Assembly (NCBI GenBank): GCA_013297885.1
Contig: JAAFIR010000012.1
Location: 52,619-116,618, forward strand
DNA: 64,000 bases
Direction: 5' to 3'
Origin: Leptospirales bacterium
GTDB taxonomy: Bacteria > Spirochaetota > Leptospiria > Leptospirales > Leptospiraceae
The notes beneath the pieces were generated by a model. That model was not told the DNA's origin. It did no database searches and saw only the letters and a list, made by a program, of their open reading frames with translations. The position numbers and the translations under genes are program-made. Of the stretch, positions 40,770 through 50,234 are shown one piece after another; within the stretch, counting starts at the first letter, position 1, and each line of letters opens with the position of its first letter.

Positions 40770-41525
40770 ATGGAATTAATCATTTTAATTGATGAAGACC
40801 CTTACGAACTAAAAAAGATTGAAGAAGATTTAAAAGGTTCGAGATTTAGAATTATAAGCACTTCCAACTGTAAAAAAGGTTTTGACTATGCAAGGTCCGG
40901 AGTTCCAATTTTAATAATTATGAGTTTATATCCTCATTCAAGAGAAGGAATTGATACTTTGATTTCTTTAAAAAAAGAAACTATCACAAAAAACTCATTG
41001 GTGCTAGGTATTGTTAAAGAAGATAATCCCAGCTTTAATGATTACCTTCTAAAAGTTGGAATAACAACTATATTAGATAGACCTTATACAAAAAAACGTT
41101 TTGTAGATAAAGTGAATGAACTTTTACAAAACGCTTCAAATTTTCAAAATAATTTTATCAAAAATCTAAAATCCCATGTAAGTATCACTACTAATGCTGA
41201 AGATCGAATCGTAATAGAATTTAGATCTGGAATAAAAAATTATGTTCTCCCTGAAATTAGAACTTTTTTAAATCATGAATTCATTAAATCAATTTTAAAT
41301 AAACATATTAGCATAGATATAAGAACTTTACCAGAAATGTCGACTGAAGAAATAGAAATTTTTGAAAAAATTCTAAAAGCTTTTGGTGAAAAAAAACTAG
41401 GCATCATCTCTGGTCCTCATATGGGAAATATTATTCGAAATTCAGAAATTTCTGATAATAATAATTTATTTTTATCTATGCAAGATTATGAAATATTTTT
41501 AGAAAATCCAGATTTAGATGAATAA
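40770..41525 (+). CDS. Pseudo-receiver domain protein with a STAS-like C-terminal domain
   Basis: Residues 1-120 have the layout of a response-regulator receiver (LIILIDEDPYEL at the start, KVGITTILDRPYTKKRFVDKV at the end). The strand that should carry the phosphoacceptor Asp reads ILIIMSLYPHSREG, with no Asp, so it is probably not phosphorylated. Residues about 130-250 look like a STAS domain (HISIDIRTLPEMSTEEIEIF ... KLGIISG). It might be a partner or target in a phosphatase/anti-sigma-antagonist pathway; the window encodes three SpoIIE-type proteins. It lies in the ABC-F/rhodanese run. Confidence 0.6.
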   Translation: MELIILIDEDPYELKKIEEDLKGSRFRIISTSNCKKGFDYARSGVPILIIMSLYPHSREGIDTLISLKKETITKNSLVLGIVKEDNPSFNDYLLKVGITTILDRPYTKKRFVDKVNELLQNASNFQNNFIKNLKSHVSITTNAEDRIVIEFRSGIKNYVLPEIRTFLNHEFIKSILNKHISIDIRTLPEMSTEEIEIFEKILKAFGEKKLGIISGPHMGNIIRNSEISDNNNLFLSMQDYEIFLENPDLDE

Positions 41526-41548
41526 AAAAAACTTTAGAGGTTAATAAA

Positions 41549-42082
41549 ATGAAAAAAATTTTGGTAATAACAGTTCTATTTTCTTTTGGAACAATTTGGG
41601 CAAATTCTGCAGCTCTACCAACAGTAAAAAAATTAGTTGGGTTTATTAGATTTAAAAAAAATGAACAAGCACTTGCTCTAATTGATACAAAAACTTTTAG
41701 TAAAAATTTGCTCAAATCAAATTGGGAAAAATTATCAGCTGAAGAACAAAATGATTTTGAAGATGCAATGAAAAATTATATCAAAAATAAATCTTTTCCT
41801 CAAGCATTACAATATTTTGATAAAATTGACATCAATTATGGAACACCAAAAGCGAAAGCTTCTTCGACTGAACTTCCTGGTTCTATTTTATATAAAGGAT
41901 CTGACAAAATTACTTTTTCATGGGTTTTTGCAGAATCAGATGGGAAACTCAAAGTAACAGATTTTATTGATGCTCGTGGAAAATTAGCAACTGAACATTT
42001 TGGTTCCACTAAAATTATTCCTGCATACGAGAAAAAAGGTATTAAAGAATTAATTGATTTAATAAAAAAGGAATCTAAATAA
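41549..42082 (+). CDS. MlaC/Ttg2D (HpnM-like) periplasmic lipid-binding protein
   Basis: The 177-residue protein has a signal peptide (cleaved near WANSA). The rest fits the MlaC/Ttg2D fold: helices with LSAEEQNDFEDAMKNYI, then strands with ITFSWVFAESDGKLKVTDFI. It is slightly short for MlaC. The stop abuts the TTG start of an MMPL/RND transporter, the same arrangement as HpnM-HpnN, which moves lipids (hopanoids) between membranes. AGAGG lies eight bases before the ATG. The lipid carried is unknown, and no hopanoid genes are in the window. Confidence 0.65.
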   Translation: MKKILVITVLFSFGTIWANSAALPTVKKLVGFIRFKKNEQALALIDTKTFSKNLLKSNWEKLSAEEQNDFEDAMKNYIKNKSFPQALQYFDKIDINYGTPKAKASSTELPGSILYKGSDKITFSWVFAESDGKLKVTDFIDARGKLATEHFGSTKIIPAYEKKGIKELIDLIKKESK

Positions 42083-45040
42083 TTGAAAAATTTTGTTTCT
42101 ATCTTATCTCATATTTTGCTTAGAAAACCAGTTTTAAGTTTTGCAATTTTAGTTTTTTTATTAGCAATCTCAATTCATCAATCAAGAAAATTAACAATTA
42201 ATTCTAACCAAATTGATTTACTTCCCCCAAATGAAATTGAAGTAGTCAAGACCAAAGATATAATTGAAATGATTGGTGGAAATGGTTTTTTTATAGTAGC
42301 TTTAAGATTAAAAGATGAAAAAGGTAGAGACAGTCATGTTTTAAAAGCACTTGAATATAAAAAAAAAGGTGATCTTGAAAATTCAAAAAAAGAATTTGAT
42401 TTAGCAGATAAAATCAAATCTGAAAATTTAGAATATTATGACTTACAAGAAAAAAAAATCAAAGATACTTCTGATATACTTTACCAAGAATTAATAAAAG
42501 TTAATTCTATTCGTTATATATCTTACAAATATAAAATTGATTTTTTACAAGATAAACTCCCATTTTTTATCACTCCAACAGACTTAAATGAAATCAGATC
42601 TCGTGTTAGAAAAAAAATCGACGAGGAAATAGATAAAAAAAATCCTTTTTACATTTCACTTGGCGAAGAATACAATCCTGATTTTACAGACATTATGAAT
42701 CGATACCAAAGACTTGCTAAAAGAGATATTTTTGATGAATACAATATATCGTCTTCAAAAGCAATGTTGTTGTTGTTGGTTAAACCAGAAGGTTCGTTTA
42801 CAGATCTAAATCGAACAAGAGAACTTCAAGAAAAAATTGCAAAAGTTGTTGAAAATTTAAAAATTGAAGAAAACGGAATTGATGTTTCATTTAGTGGTTC
42901 ATATAAATTAAATTTGGATGATTACGATAGTTTGGTTGATGCCTTAAAACCAATTTCAATTGCATCATTAGTTTTGATTACAATATTGTTATTTTTATTT
43001 TTTAGAAATCCAATTTTTATTTTAATTTTAGTAATTTCACTTTTATCTGGGATTACATTTACATTTGGTTTAACAGGTTTTTTAATTGGAAGATTAAACA
43101 CTATTACAACAATAATGGCTGCTGTATTAATGGGGCTTGGTGTTGATTATGGAATTCAATTTTTATATCGTTTTAAAGAAGAATTTAGCATTAGAGAAAA
43201 TTTTTTAGAATCTGTAACAGAAACAATATACCACACTGGAACCGCATCTTTAATTTCAGCTTTCACAACTACTTCAGCTTTTGTTGTGTTAATGTTTTCA
43301 GATTTCCGTGGGTTTAGCGAATTTGGTTTAATAGCATGTTATGGAATCATTTTAATTGCAATTTCAATGTATTTTATTACTGCTATTCAAATTGCTGTTT
43401 TGTTTCGTTTTTTTCCAAGTACAAAAAAATATTTTAATGTTGTTGATAACTCAAAAAGAGAATCACATCTTGCCTATAAATTTTTTAAAAATCCAAGATT
43501 CGTTTTAAAAGTTTCAATTATAGTGATTATTCTAATTTCCATTTTTGCTTTTAGAGTGAGCTTTAATTATTCTGGGAGAGATTTACTTTTAGAAAATCAA
43601 GAATCACTTTTGGTATATGATGAAATTGGTGATCGTTTTGATGTAAGTTCAGATCCTCAAGCAATTGTTGCAGATTCATTAGAAAAGTCAGAAGCAATAT
43701 TTGATTTTTTTACACCAGTTAGAGAAGACATGGTGAATTCAGTAGATCAAGTAATTTCAATTTGGAGTTTAATTCCACCAGAAAATCAATTCCAGTACAA
43801 CCAGCATATTTTAAAAAAAATAAAAGAAGATATTAAAATCATTAAACCTGACATGATAGAAGAGAAATATAAACCATTTGTTCCAAAAGCACAGAAGTAT
43901 ATTTCTGCTACAAAGTTTTATTATGAAGATGTTCCTGAAATGTTTACGAAACAGTTTACTGAAGTTCCAACATCAAAGAAAAAAGGGCATATGGTTTTTA
44001 TTTATCCAAAAGTTGCTTTATGGCATGGAAAAGATCTCAGAAGTTTCTATGATAAAGTAGGAAAATTCGAATATCCTTTAATTTCAAAAAGAACATTAAA
44101 TTCAATTTTATATTCTAGTGGAAAAATAAATTTAGATGAAGAACACCCAGAACATTTTTTAGCAAAATATTCAAAATCTGAAGAACAAATTATATTAGAT
44201 TATTCTAATATTCTTTCTAAAAATGAATTAGAATCAATTGGTTTATTACCAGAAACTGCATCATTAATTGTTTCCAAAAGACCTTTTGAGTCTATTGAAC
44301 AAATGAGAAATATAAAAGAGACTGCATATACAGCTGGTTCAGTAATTTTATTTGCTAAACTAGCTATGATTGTTCAACGGGAAGCATTACCTTCTATTTT
44401 ATTCACTCTTGGAATTGTTTTTTTAATTCTGATTTTATTTTATAGAGGTTTTGTTCCTGCAGTACTCTCGCTAATTCCTTTAATGGTGGGTTTAGTTGTG
44501 ATGTTAGGTATTATGGGAATTTTTAATGCAAAAATAAATTTTTTCAATATCTGCGTATTTCCTATTGTAATAGGTTATGGAATTCAAAATGGGATTTATA
44601 TTTATTATCGTTATTTAGAAGAAAAAAATATTGCTGATACGATTTCAAAAATTGGACCTGCAATTATTGCTTCCACATTAACAACATTAGTAGGTTGGGG
44701 AGTATTATTACTAGCAGAACATCGTGGACTTCATTCTGTTGGTTTAGTTGCTTGTATAGGAATTGGTTCATCACTTTTGGTTGCATTAACACTGCTACCA
44801 TCTATGCTTGATTTAGTTTACAAAAAAAAATATGAACCAACAGAGACAGATATTGGCTTAAATGTAGATATAACAAATTTATCTGAATTGGAAAAGGAAA
44901 AAATTCACGAAGAAACTACTCCTGATGAAGTAAAAGAAATTTCTAAATCAAAATTAGAAATCAATGAAATTATCTCAAAAAAGAAAAAACCTTCATTAAA
45001 AAAGAAAGCGATGAAATTTAGTAAGAAAAATGATTCGTAA
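42083..45040 (+). CDS. MMPL/RND-family transporter (HpnN-like)
   Basis: The start is a TTG directly after the MlaC-like stop. The 985-residue protein has the RND layout: one N-terminal helix, a large periplasmic loop, six helices with GLGVDYGIQF (about 345-355), a second periplasmic loop, and six more helices with GYGIQNGIYIYYRY. The C-terminal 60 residues are Lys-rich and cytoplasmic. The second loop contains SIGLLPETASLIVSKRPFES, which looks like a helix-hairpin-helix motif. It probably moves a lipid or hydrophobic compound with the preceding lipid-binding protein. It overlaps the next gene by 11 bp. Confidence 0.88.
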   Translation: MKNFVSILSHILLRKPVLSFAILVFLLAISIHQSRKLTINSNQIDLLPPNEIEVVKTKDIIEMIGGNGFFIVALRLKDEKGRDSHVLKALEYKKKGDLENSKKEFDLADKIKSENLEYYDLQEKKIKDTSDILYQELIKVNSIRYISYKYKIDFLQDKLPFFITPTDLNEIRSRVRKKIDEEIDKKNPFYISLGEEYNPDFTDIMNRYQRLAKRDIFDEYNISSSKAMLLLLVKPEGSFTDLNRTRELQEKIAKVVENLKIEENGIDVSFSGSYKLNLDDYDSLVDALKPISIASLVLITILLFLFFRNPIFILILVISLLSGITFTFGLTGFLIGRLNTITTIMAAVLMGLGVDYGIQFLYRFKEEFSIRENFLESVTETIYHTGTASLISAFTTTSAFVVLMFSDFRGFSEFGLIACYGIILIAISMYFITAIQIAVLFRFFPSTKKYFNVVDNSKRESHLAYKFFKNPRFVLKVSIIVIILISIFAFRVSFNYSGRDLLLENQESLLVYDEIGDRFDVSSDPQAIVADSLEKSEAIFDFFTPVREDMVNSVDQVISIWSLIPPENQFQYNQHILKKIKEDIKIIKPDMIEEKYKPFVPKAQKYISATKFYYEDVPEMFTKQFTEVPTSKKKGHMVFIYPKVALWHGKDLRSFYDKVGKFEYPLISKRTLNSILYSSGKINLDEEHPEHFLAKYSKSEEQIILDYSNILSKNELESIGLLPETASLIVSKRPFESIEQMRNIKETAYTAGSVILFAKLAMIVQREALPSILFTLGIVFLILILFYRGFVPAVLSLIPLMVGLVVMLGIMGIFNAKINFFNICVFPIVIGYGIQNGIYIYYRYLEEKNIADTISKIGPAIIASTLTTLVGWGVLLLAEHRGLHSVGLVACIGIGSSLLVALTLLPSMLDLVYKKKYEPTETDIGLNVDITNLSELEKEKIHEETTPDEVKEISKSKLEINEIISKKKKPSLKKKAMKFSKKNDS

Positions 45041-46052
45041 AGTATTTCGAATCGATAATGCTGGCTCATTAGATAATTTAAAGCTTCGAGAAGAAAAATT
45101 AGATGATTTAAAAGATGATCAAGTTAGAATTGAAGTTGTTTCAATAGGTTTAAATTTTGCTGATATTTTTGCTATTACAGGACTATACTCAGCAACTCCA
45201 AAAGATAGTTTTATTCCTGGTTTGGAATATTCAGGATATGTTCATTCTGTTGGTAAAAATGTTGTTAAATATAAAGCTGGAGACCGCATAATCGGTGTTA
45301 CACGATTTGGAGCTTATGCAAATTTTTTAGATGTAAATGAAAATTATATTTATCCATTACCACATTCTTGGAGTTTTGAAGAAGGAGCTGCACTCATAGC
45401 TCAGGGTTTAACTGCATATTATGCATTGTTTCCACTTGGAAATTTAAAAAAAGGCCAGACTGTTTTAATTCATTCTGCTGCAGGTGGGGTTGGTCTATTA
45501 GCAAATAGAATTGCTAAAAGATTTGGTGCTTATACAATAGGAGTTGTTGGTAACCAAAATAAAATTTATTATTTAAAAAAAGAAAATTTTGATTCTTATT
45601 TTGTTAGGGATGAAAATTTTAAATCAAAATTAAAAGAAAGATTAAATGGAAGAGAATTAAATTTAGTTTTAGAATGTATTGGTGGAAAAATTTTTAAAGA
45701 AAGTTTTGAAGCACTATCTTCAACAGGAAGGTTGGTTTCTTATGGTTCAGCAAATTTTACCCCTAAAGGAAATTCACCAAATATATTAAAGCTTGCTGTA
45801 AATTATTTTTCAAGACCCAAACTAGATCCATTAAGTATGATTTCTGAAAATAAATCTGTATTATGTTTTAATTTGATTTGGCTTTGGGATAAAATTTCAG
45901 AAATGAACCATTATTTAAATGAACTTATAGAGTTAAATATTTCGGCTCCGTTAATAGGAAAAAAATTTAAGTTTGAAGAGATACAAGACGCGTTAAAATA
46001 TTTTAAATCAGGTCAATCAATTGGTAAAGTTGTTGTGAATTTAACAGCTTGA
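45030..46052 (+). CDS. Quinone-oxidoreductase-like MDR family dehydrogenase (VAT-1/QOR type)
   Basis: The 340-residue protein has the GroES-like N-terminal domain (GLNFADIFAITGLY, FIPGLEYSGYV) and a Rossmann domain with the NADPH motif HSAAGGVGLLANRIAKRFG. The catalytic zinc ligands of alcohol dehydrogenase are absent, as in the zeta-crystallin/VAT-1 group. The substrate is unknown. It is the last gene of the plus-strand run that began with the ABC-F gene and overlaps the transporter gene by 11 bp. Confidence 0.88.
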   Translation: MIRKVFRIDNAGSLDNLKLREEKLDDLKDDQVRIEVVSIGLNFADIFAITGLYSATPKDSFIPGLEYSGYVHSVGKNVVKYKAGDRIIGVTRFGAYANFLDVNENYIYPLPHSWSFEEGAALIAQGLTAYYALFPLGNLKKGQTVLIHSAAGGVGLLANRIAKRFGAYTIGVVGNQNKIYYLKKENFDSYFVRDENFKSKLKERLNGRELNLVLECIGGKIFKESFEALSSTGRLVSYGSANFTPKGNSPNILKLAVNYFSRPKLDPLSMISENKSVLCFNLIWLWDKISEMNHYLNELIELNISAPLIGKKFKFEEIQDALKYFKSGQSIGKVVVNLTA

Positions 46053-46128
46053 GTAAATTTTAAAATTACATTTTTTTTAATATTTTCTTCTCTGAATAGT
46101 AAAAATTCCTTCAGTTTTAGTTTAAACT

Positions 46129-46893
46129 TTATCTTTGTAAAAACTCTCGAGTTAATTTTATAAATTCTTTTTGATGTGTAAAGTGTAAATAATGTCCTGC
46201 ACCTTGAATCGTTTCAATTTGAGAATTTGTAAAATAAAATTTAATTTTTTCATAATCAGTTTTTCCAATATATTCTGAAATAGAACCAAGAATAAAAAGT
46301 GTTGGAGTTGAAATTGGGTTTAGATTTTCTAAATTATAATGTAGTGCATTTTTGGCTTTTTGTAAAGTTTTAACATTTAATTTCCATTTGTACCCAATAT
46401 CAGCTTTATCTAAATTCATTTGTAAAAATTGTCTAATAAATTTATCATCATAAATTTTTTCCATTGCTTGATCAAGTTCAGTTCTAGAATCAAATTTGGA
46501 AACATCCATATTAAGGCATAAAAATTCTTTTTCATAATTCACTTCATAATTTTTGGGTGCAATATCTAGAACAATTAATTTGGAAATTAAATCAGGATAT
46601 TTTAAACTAAAATACATTGCGTTGAGTCCACCCATAGAGTGACCTAATAAAATTGGTTTTTCAATTTGATTTTCTTCAATAAAAATTTTTAAGTCTTCAA
46701 TTAGATCTTCCATCAAATGGGTTTCTGTGTGCATGGACTCACCATGATTTCTCACATCAATCGAATAAACTTTAACAAGATCAGAGAGTTCTTTTGCATT
46801 TGTGATCCAATTTTTGGAAGAACCAAAAAGTCCATGAATGATAATTAAATTTTTATCTGTACTCTCACCATATTCTCTGTAAAAAAGACTCAT
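46129..46893 (-). CDS. Alpha/beta hydrolase (YbfF-like esterase)
   Basis: The 254-residue protein shows the oxyanion segment HGLFGSSKNW, the nucleophile elbow LGHSMGGLNA (Ser of GHSMG), and a C-terminal His in GAGHYLHF; an Asp acid is expected in ILGSISEYI/LFILGS but not certain. Length and motifs fit the YbfF/haloperoxidase-like esterases. It starts right after the truA stop with GGAGAG as ribosome binding site inside truA, so it is translated with truA. Confidence 0.88.
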   Translation of the reverse strand: MSLFYREYGESTDKNLIIIHGLFGSSKNWITNAKELSDLVKVYSIDVRNHGESMHTETHLMEDLIEDLKIFIEENQIEKPILLGHSMGGLNAMYFSLKYPDLISKLIVLDIAPKNYEVNYEKEFLCLNMDVSKFDSRTELDQAMEKIYDDKFIRQFLQMNLDKADIGYKWKLNVKTLQKAKNALHYNLENLNPISTPTLFILGSISEYIGKTDYEKIKFYFTNSQIETIQGAGHYLHFTHQKEFIKLTREFLQR

Positions 46894-47700
46894 TTAACTC
46901 TCCTTAAAAATTTCTTTGTACATTTTTTCAATTTCAGGAAAATCTTTATAATAAGCTTTTTTAAAATAAAGTGCATGAGATGGTAAAGTGATTCCAGCTT
47001 GGTCTCTATCTTTTGAATTTAAAATTTCAGAAATACTTTCTTTTAATTTACCTTTTGCAATATCCAAAATAGTTCCAATTGTTATTCGAATCATATTATG
47101 TAAAAATCCTGATCCTAAGATTGAAATTTTAAAATAACCTTTTAATTCAGTATCTTCTATGAGTTTAATTTTTTTTATATTCCTAATTGTAGAATCATAA
47201 TTTTTCAAAGAGTCTTTTTTGGTAAAGCTAGCGAAATCATGAATTCCTTCTAATTCTTTTGTGATTTCTAAAATTTTTTCTTTGTCCAATTCTGTGGAAA
47301 TAAAATAAGCTCTATTTCTTAAAATTGGAGAAGGAAATTTTGCATTGTAAATATGGTATTCATATTCTCTTTCAGTACATGAAAATCGTGCATGAAAATT
47401 TTCTGGTACTTCAGTAATAGACAATACTGAAAGCCCTGAATCTGAAATTGCATTTACTCCAAGGCAAATTTTATAAAAATTAGAAATATTTTTTTCAGAA
47501 TGAAAATTTACTATCATTCCTTTTGCATGAACTCCAGAATCAGTTCTACCAGCTACAGAAGTTTTGACTTTTTCTCGAAGAATTGTTTTGAGCGAATCTT
47601 CTAAAATTCCTTGTACAGTTTTTAAAGAAGAATCTTTTTGTTTTTGGAAACCTGAAAATGCACTGCCATCATATTCCAGAAGCAGTGCATAGTTCGGCAA
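46894..47700 (-). CDS. truA: tRNA pseudouridine(38-40) synthase TruA
   Basis: TruA converts uridine to pseudouridine at positions 38-40 of the tRNA anticodon arm. The 268 residues include LLLEYDGSAFSGFQKQ, the catalytic motif AGRTDSGVHAKG (Asp54) and GSGFLHNMIRITIGTIL. Length is typical. The start is a TTG at 47700 with GGGGA upstream; there is no ATG early enough to keep YALLLEYDG. It lies four bases after the DUF2225 gene. Confidence 0.95.
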   Translation of the reverse strand: MPNYALLLEYDGSAFSGFQKQKDSSLKTVQGILEDSLKTILREKVKTSVAGRTDSGVHAKGMIVNFHSEKNISNFYKICLGVNAISDSGLSVLSITEVPENFHARFSCTEREYEYHIYNAKFPSPILRNRAYFISTELDKEKILEITKELEGIHDFASFTKKDSLKNYDSTIRNIKKIKLIEDTELKGYFKISILGSGFLHNMIRITIGTILDIAKGKLKESISEILNSKDRDQAGITLPSHALYFKKAYYKDFPEIEKMYKEIFKES

Positions 47701-47703
47701 ATT

Positions 47704-48591
47704 TTATTTTTCCCCACCCATATCATTTATTAACTGTGCTAGTTCATCATATAATTCTTTTGCCATGTCTAAAATTGCAGAAGGTTTTGATTTTGATGAT
47801 TTTCCTGAACCATAAAGTTTAGCTAGCATTCTTTTAGATTTAGATAAAAGTTTCACTCTATCTTCGTCTGTCTCAGCAAGCATATCTCTAAACTTCATTG
47901 CTAAACTTGCGTTTAAATAAATGACCCCATCAAATCCCCAGTTGTTATCTGTGTCTGGTCCAAGAATTGGGGCAGCTGAATCGACCGGCTCTGCACCTGT
48001 TTGCATAATATCTAAAGTAAGCATGTACCAATTGGATGCTTTAGCATATAAAGTATCTCTAACTTTATCATAACCCAAGTTTGGAAATTCAGAATGTAAA
48101 TCATCAAAGTACCAAGCAGACTTTAAAGCACAAACTGCTTTTTTAGGAGTGGGTGCATCTTTTGGAGAACGGTTTTGATAAGAATCAACTGCAAGTAAAA
48201 ATGATGCTGCTCCAGTTATTAAATTTCTATCTTGTAAAAAATCTAATGGACCTAGAATTTTTTCTATGTTAACTCTTCTATCACCTGAATGAGATTTCAT
48301 TCTTTCTAAATCAGGACCTTGAAGTGTGCTCCAATCTTTTGGGAAAGAAGCATAAAGACATTTAGGGCAAACTACAATTACATAATCATTTGGATTAATT
48401 CTTCCATATTTTTTGTTTTTTTCATAAAGCCTTCTTAGTTCTTTTGTTAATTTTCCTGCAATTAACCTTCCTCCACCTGCAAACATTTGTTCTCGTTGAT
48501 GAACAGTGTTACAAGCTGGACAGACAGAATTATCTTTTGATTTAAAAGATGCTTTTTTAATTTGTGGGGGCTCGACTTTACCAAGTGCCAT
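47704..48591 (-). CDS. DUF2225 zinc-ribbon protein
   Basis: The 295-residue soluble protein has two cysteine pairs: CPACNTVHQRE near residue 24 and CPKCLYASFPKDW near residue 75, matching DUF2225 (expected zinc binding). The rest is helical (CALKSAWYFDDLH, KASNWYMLTLDIMQTG). Such proteins are typical of spirochaetes and Firmicutes, with no known function. It is the first gene of a three-gene minus-strand operon with truA and an esterase. Confidence 0.85.
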   Translation of the reverse strand: MALGKVEPPQIKKASFKSKDNSVCPACNTVHQREQMFAGGGRLIAGKLTKELRRLYEKNKKYGRINPNDYVIVVCPKCLYASFPKDWSTLQGPDLERMKSHSGDRRVNIEKILGPLDFLQDRNLITGAASFLLAVDSYQNRSPKDAPTPKKAVCALKSAWYFDDLHSEFPNLGYDKVRDTLYAKASNWYMLTLDIMQTGAEPVDSAAPILGPDTDNNWGFDGVIYLNASLAMKFRDMLAETDEDRVKLLSKSKRMLAKLYGSGKSSKSKPSAILDMAKELYDELAQLINDMGGEK

Positions 48592-48708
48592 AAAATCCTC
48601 TTAATAAAAATTATATCAATTAATCTTGCTTAACTGTCAATCTATTCTATTAAAATCCGATAATTCTGGTAAGTAAAAAATATTTCTACTTGTATTTCTA
48701 AGGTATGT

Positions 48709-48737
48709 TTGAGACCATAGTTGTACATTCATATTAT
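48709..48737 (+). promoter_or_regulatory. Sigma70-type promoter for the helical exported protein gene
   Basis: TTGAGA and TATTAT are 17 bases apart, 24 bases before the ATG at 48761, with AGGA in between as ribosome binding site. This is the best-spaced promoter seen in the window. Confidence 0.5.
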
Positions 48738-48760
48738 TTAAAATTAGTTTAGGATAGACA

Positions 48761-49957
48761 ATGAAAAAATTTCTTTTTCTCACATTATTTATATTCGGTA
48801 TAAATTTAGTTCAAGCCGAGCCAGTTATGTCAAAAGCTTACTCAAAAAGAGTAGAGATTTTAGGTTATTTACGCATTCTTGAGCCAATTGTAAAAAATTA
48901 TCGTGGATTAGACAAAGATAATAAACCAACTCTTGCAACTGCTGAAGCAGGAAAAGAAGGTGAAAGACATCGTAAATACAACGATATAAAAAAACTTTTC
49001 CAGGAAGGTTTATCAGATTATTTTGAAGGTGATTATGCAAATTCTTACAAAAGATTTTTAGAAGCCCAAGTTGACATTGAGCAACTATTTGAAGAACTTT
49101 CTGAATTTTATATCGAATCTTCTTCTGAAATTTTAAAATCTGCAGTATTTATGAAAGACAAAAAAGATTATGATGATGTTGCTTTTGATACAAAAGTAAA
49201 AGATCAAAAATTAGGTGATAGGTTAAAAGAAGCTGATAAAGAAATCGTTGACATTAGTGTTGAATATGGTTATGGCTCTAGAAATATTAGAGATTTTAGC
49301 CAAGATCGTGAAGCACCTTATTTATCACGTCAGTATGATCCAAAAGAATACCATTTTGTTGTTGATAAATATGCTATTGAAAAAAGCACTGAAGAGGGTT
49401 ACAAATCTCTTGGAGAAGCAAAAAAAGCAAGAATTGATGCATTAATAATTGAGAAAAATTTTGAGAAACACCAAAAACTTCAACCTGTTCACAGAAAATA
49501 TAGAATTGAAAAATACATTGCAGTAATTACAAAATGTAGAGAAGCAAAAACAGCTGCTATAAATATTTTCAAATTAAAATATCCATTTGATAACTATTAT
49601 TTAATGCAAGACACTAAAACTTCTTTAGGTAAAATAATTCAACCTGATCAAAAAGGTGATGATACAGTTACAAAAAATGGAAAATCAATGAACTATAGAA
49701 TCAATCCTTATATTGATCCAAAACATTTAAATCCAGTTTTTGACAGAAGAATTCCAGACAAATATAGAAGAGATGCTGCAGATGTAATTGGTCAAGTTTA
49801 TGATGAAGAAGTTACTAAGAATGTTGATTTAAAATACACAGACTTAAATGCAGTAAATTATAATTTAAAAAGAAAACTTGAAACTGAGACATTAGCAGTT
49901 GAAGAAGGAAAAGATACACCAGCAAGTAAAGATGCACCTGCTCCAGCTAAAAAATAG
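48761..49957 (+). CDS. Exported, highly helical protein of unknown function
   Basis: The 398-residue protein has a signal peptide ending NLVQAEPV. The mature part is almost all charged helix with Lys, Asp and Tyr (DIKKLFQEGLSDYFEGDYAN, HRKYRIEKYIAVITKCREAK) and a short Ala/Pro/Lys tail. It has its own promoter, a ribosome binding site and a strong terminator, suggesting an abundant single-gene product. No domain is recognised. A periplasmic structural role, for instance a flagellar-sheath type protein, is possible but not shown by the sequence. Confidence 0.75.
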   Translation: MKKFLFLTLFIFGINLVQAEPVMSKAYSKRVEILGYLRILEPIVKNYRGLDKDNKPTLATAEAGKEGERHRKYNDIKKLFQEGLSDYFEGDYANSYKRFLEAQVDIEQLFEELSEFYIESSSEILKSAVFMKDKKDYDDVAFDTKVKDQKLGDRLKEADKEIVDISVEYGYGSRNIRDFSQDREAPYLSRQYDPKEYHFVVDKYAIEKSTEEGYKSLGEAKKARIDALIIEKNFEKHQKLQPVHRKYRIEKYIAVITKCREAKTAAINIFKLKYPFDNYYLMQDTKTSLGKIIQPDQKGDDTVTKNGKSMNYRINPYIDPKHLNPVFDRRIPDKYRRDAADVIGQVYDEEVTKNVDLKYTDLNAVNYNLKRKLETETLAVEEGKDTPASKDAPAPAKK

Positions 49958-49985
49958 TTCTAATTAAAAAATACTTTTTTGTTAA

Positions 49986-50014
49986 AGCTCAGATATTTTA
50001 TCTGGGCTTTTTTT
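49986..50014 (+). terminator. Rho-independent terminator after the helical exported protein
   Basis: A nine-pair stem AGCTCAGAT/ATCTGGGCT (one G-T pair) with a four- to five-base loop is followed by seven T. It lies about 28 bases after the stop at 49957. Confidence 0.85.
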
Positions 50015-50028
50015 ATTTCTATTTTTTT

Positions 50029-50120
50029 GGCGATTCGTTGCCAGCAACGACCACTCTACAAAATGGTTCCGTGCTTTGCACTCCTAAGGACATTTTGTAT
50101 CGTTATCGCTTTGTATTTAA
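50029..50120 (+). repeat. Palindromic repeat copy G (diverged), after the helical exported protein
   Basis: GGCGATTCGTTGCCAGCAACG (first arm, the same GTTGCxxGCAACG as copy H), then CGACCACTCTAC, a second hairpin AAAATG...CATTTT and TATCGTTATCGCTTTGTATT as right box. It is the most diverged copy and lies just after a terminator. Confidence 0.65.
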
Positions 50121-50234
50121 AATTCTATTCTTAAAGATAAATCATAACTTTTAAAGAAGCTATTCTTTAACTTGACAATCCAAACCAATTCTAGATTATT
50201 TATATTTAAAAATTAAGATTATATCAATTCAATT

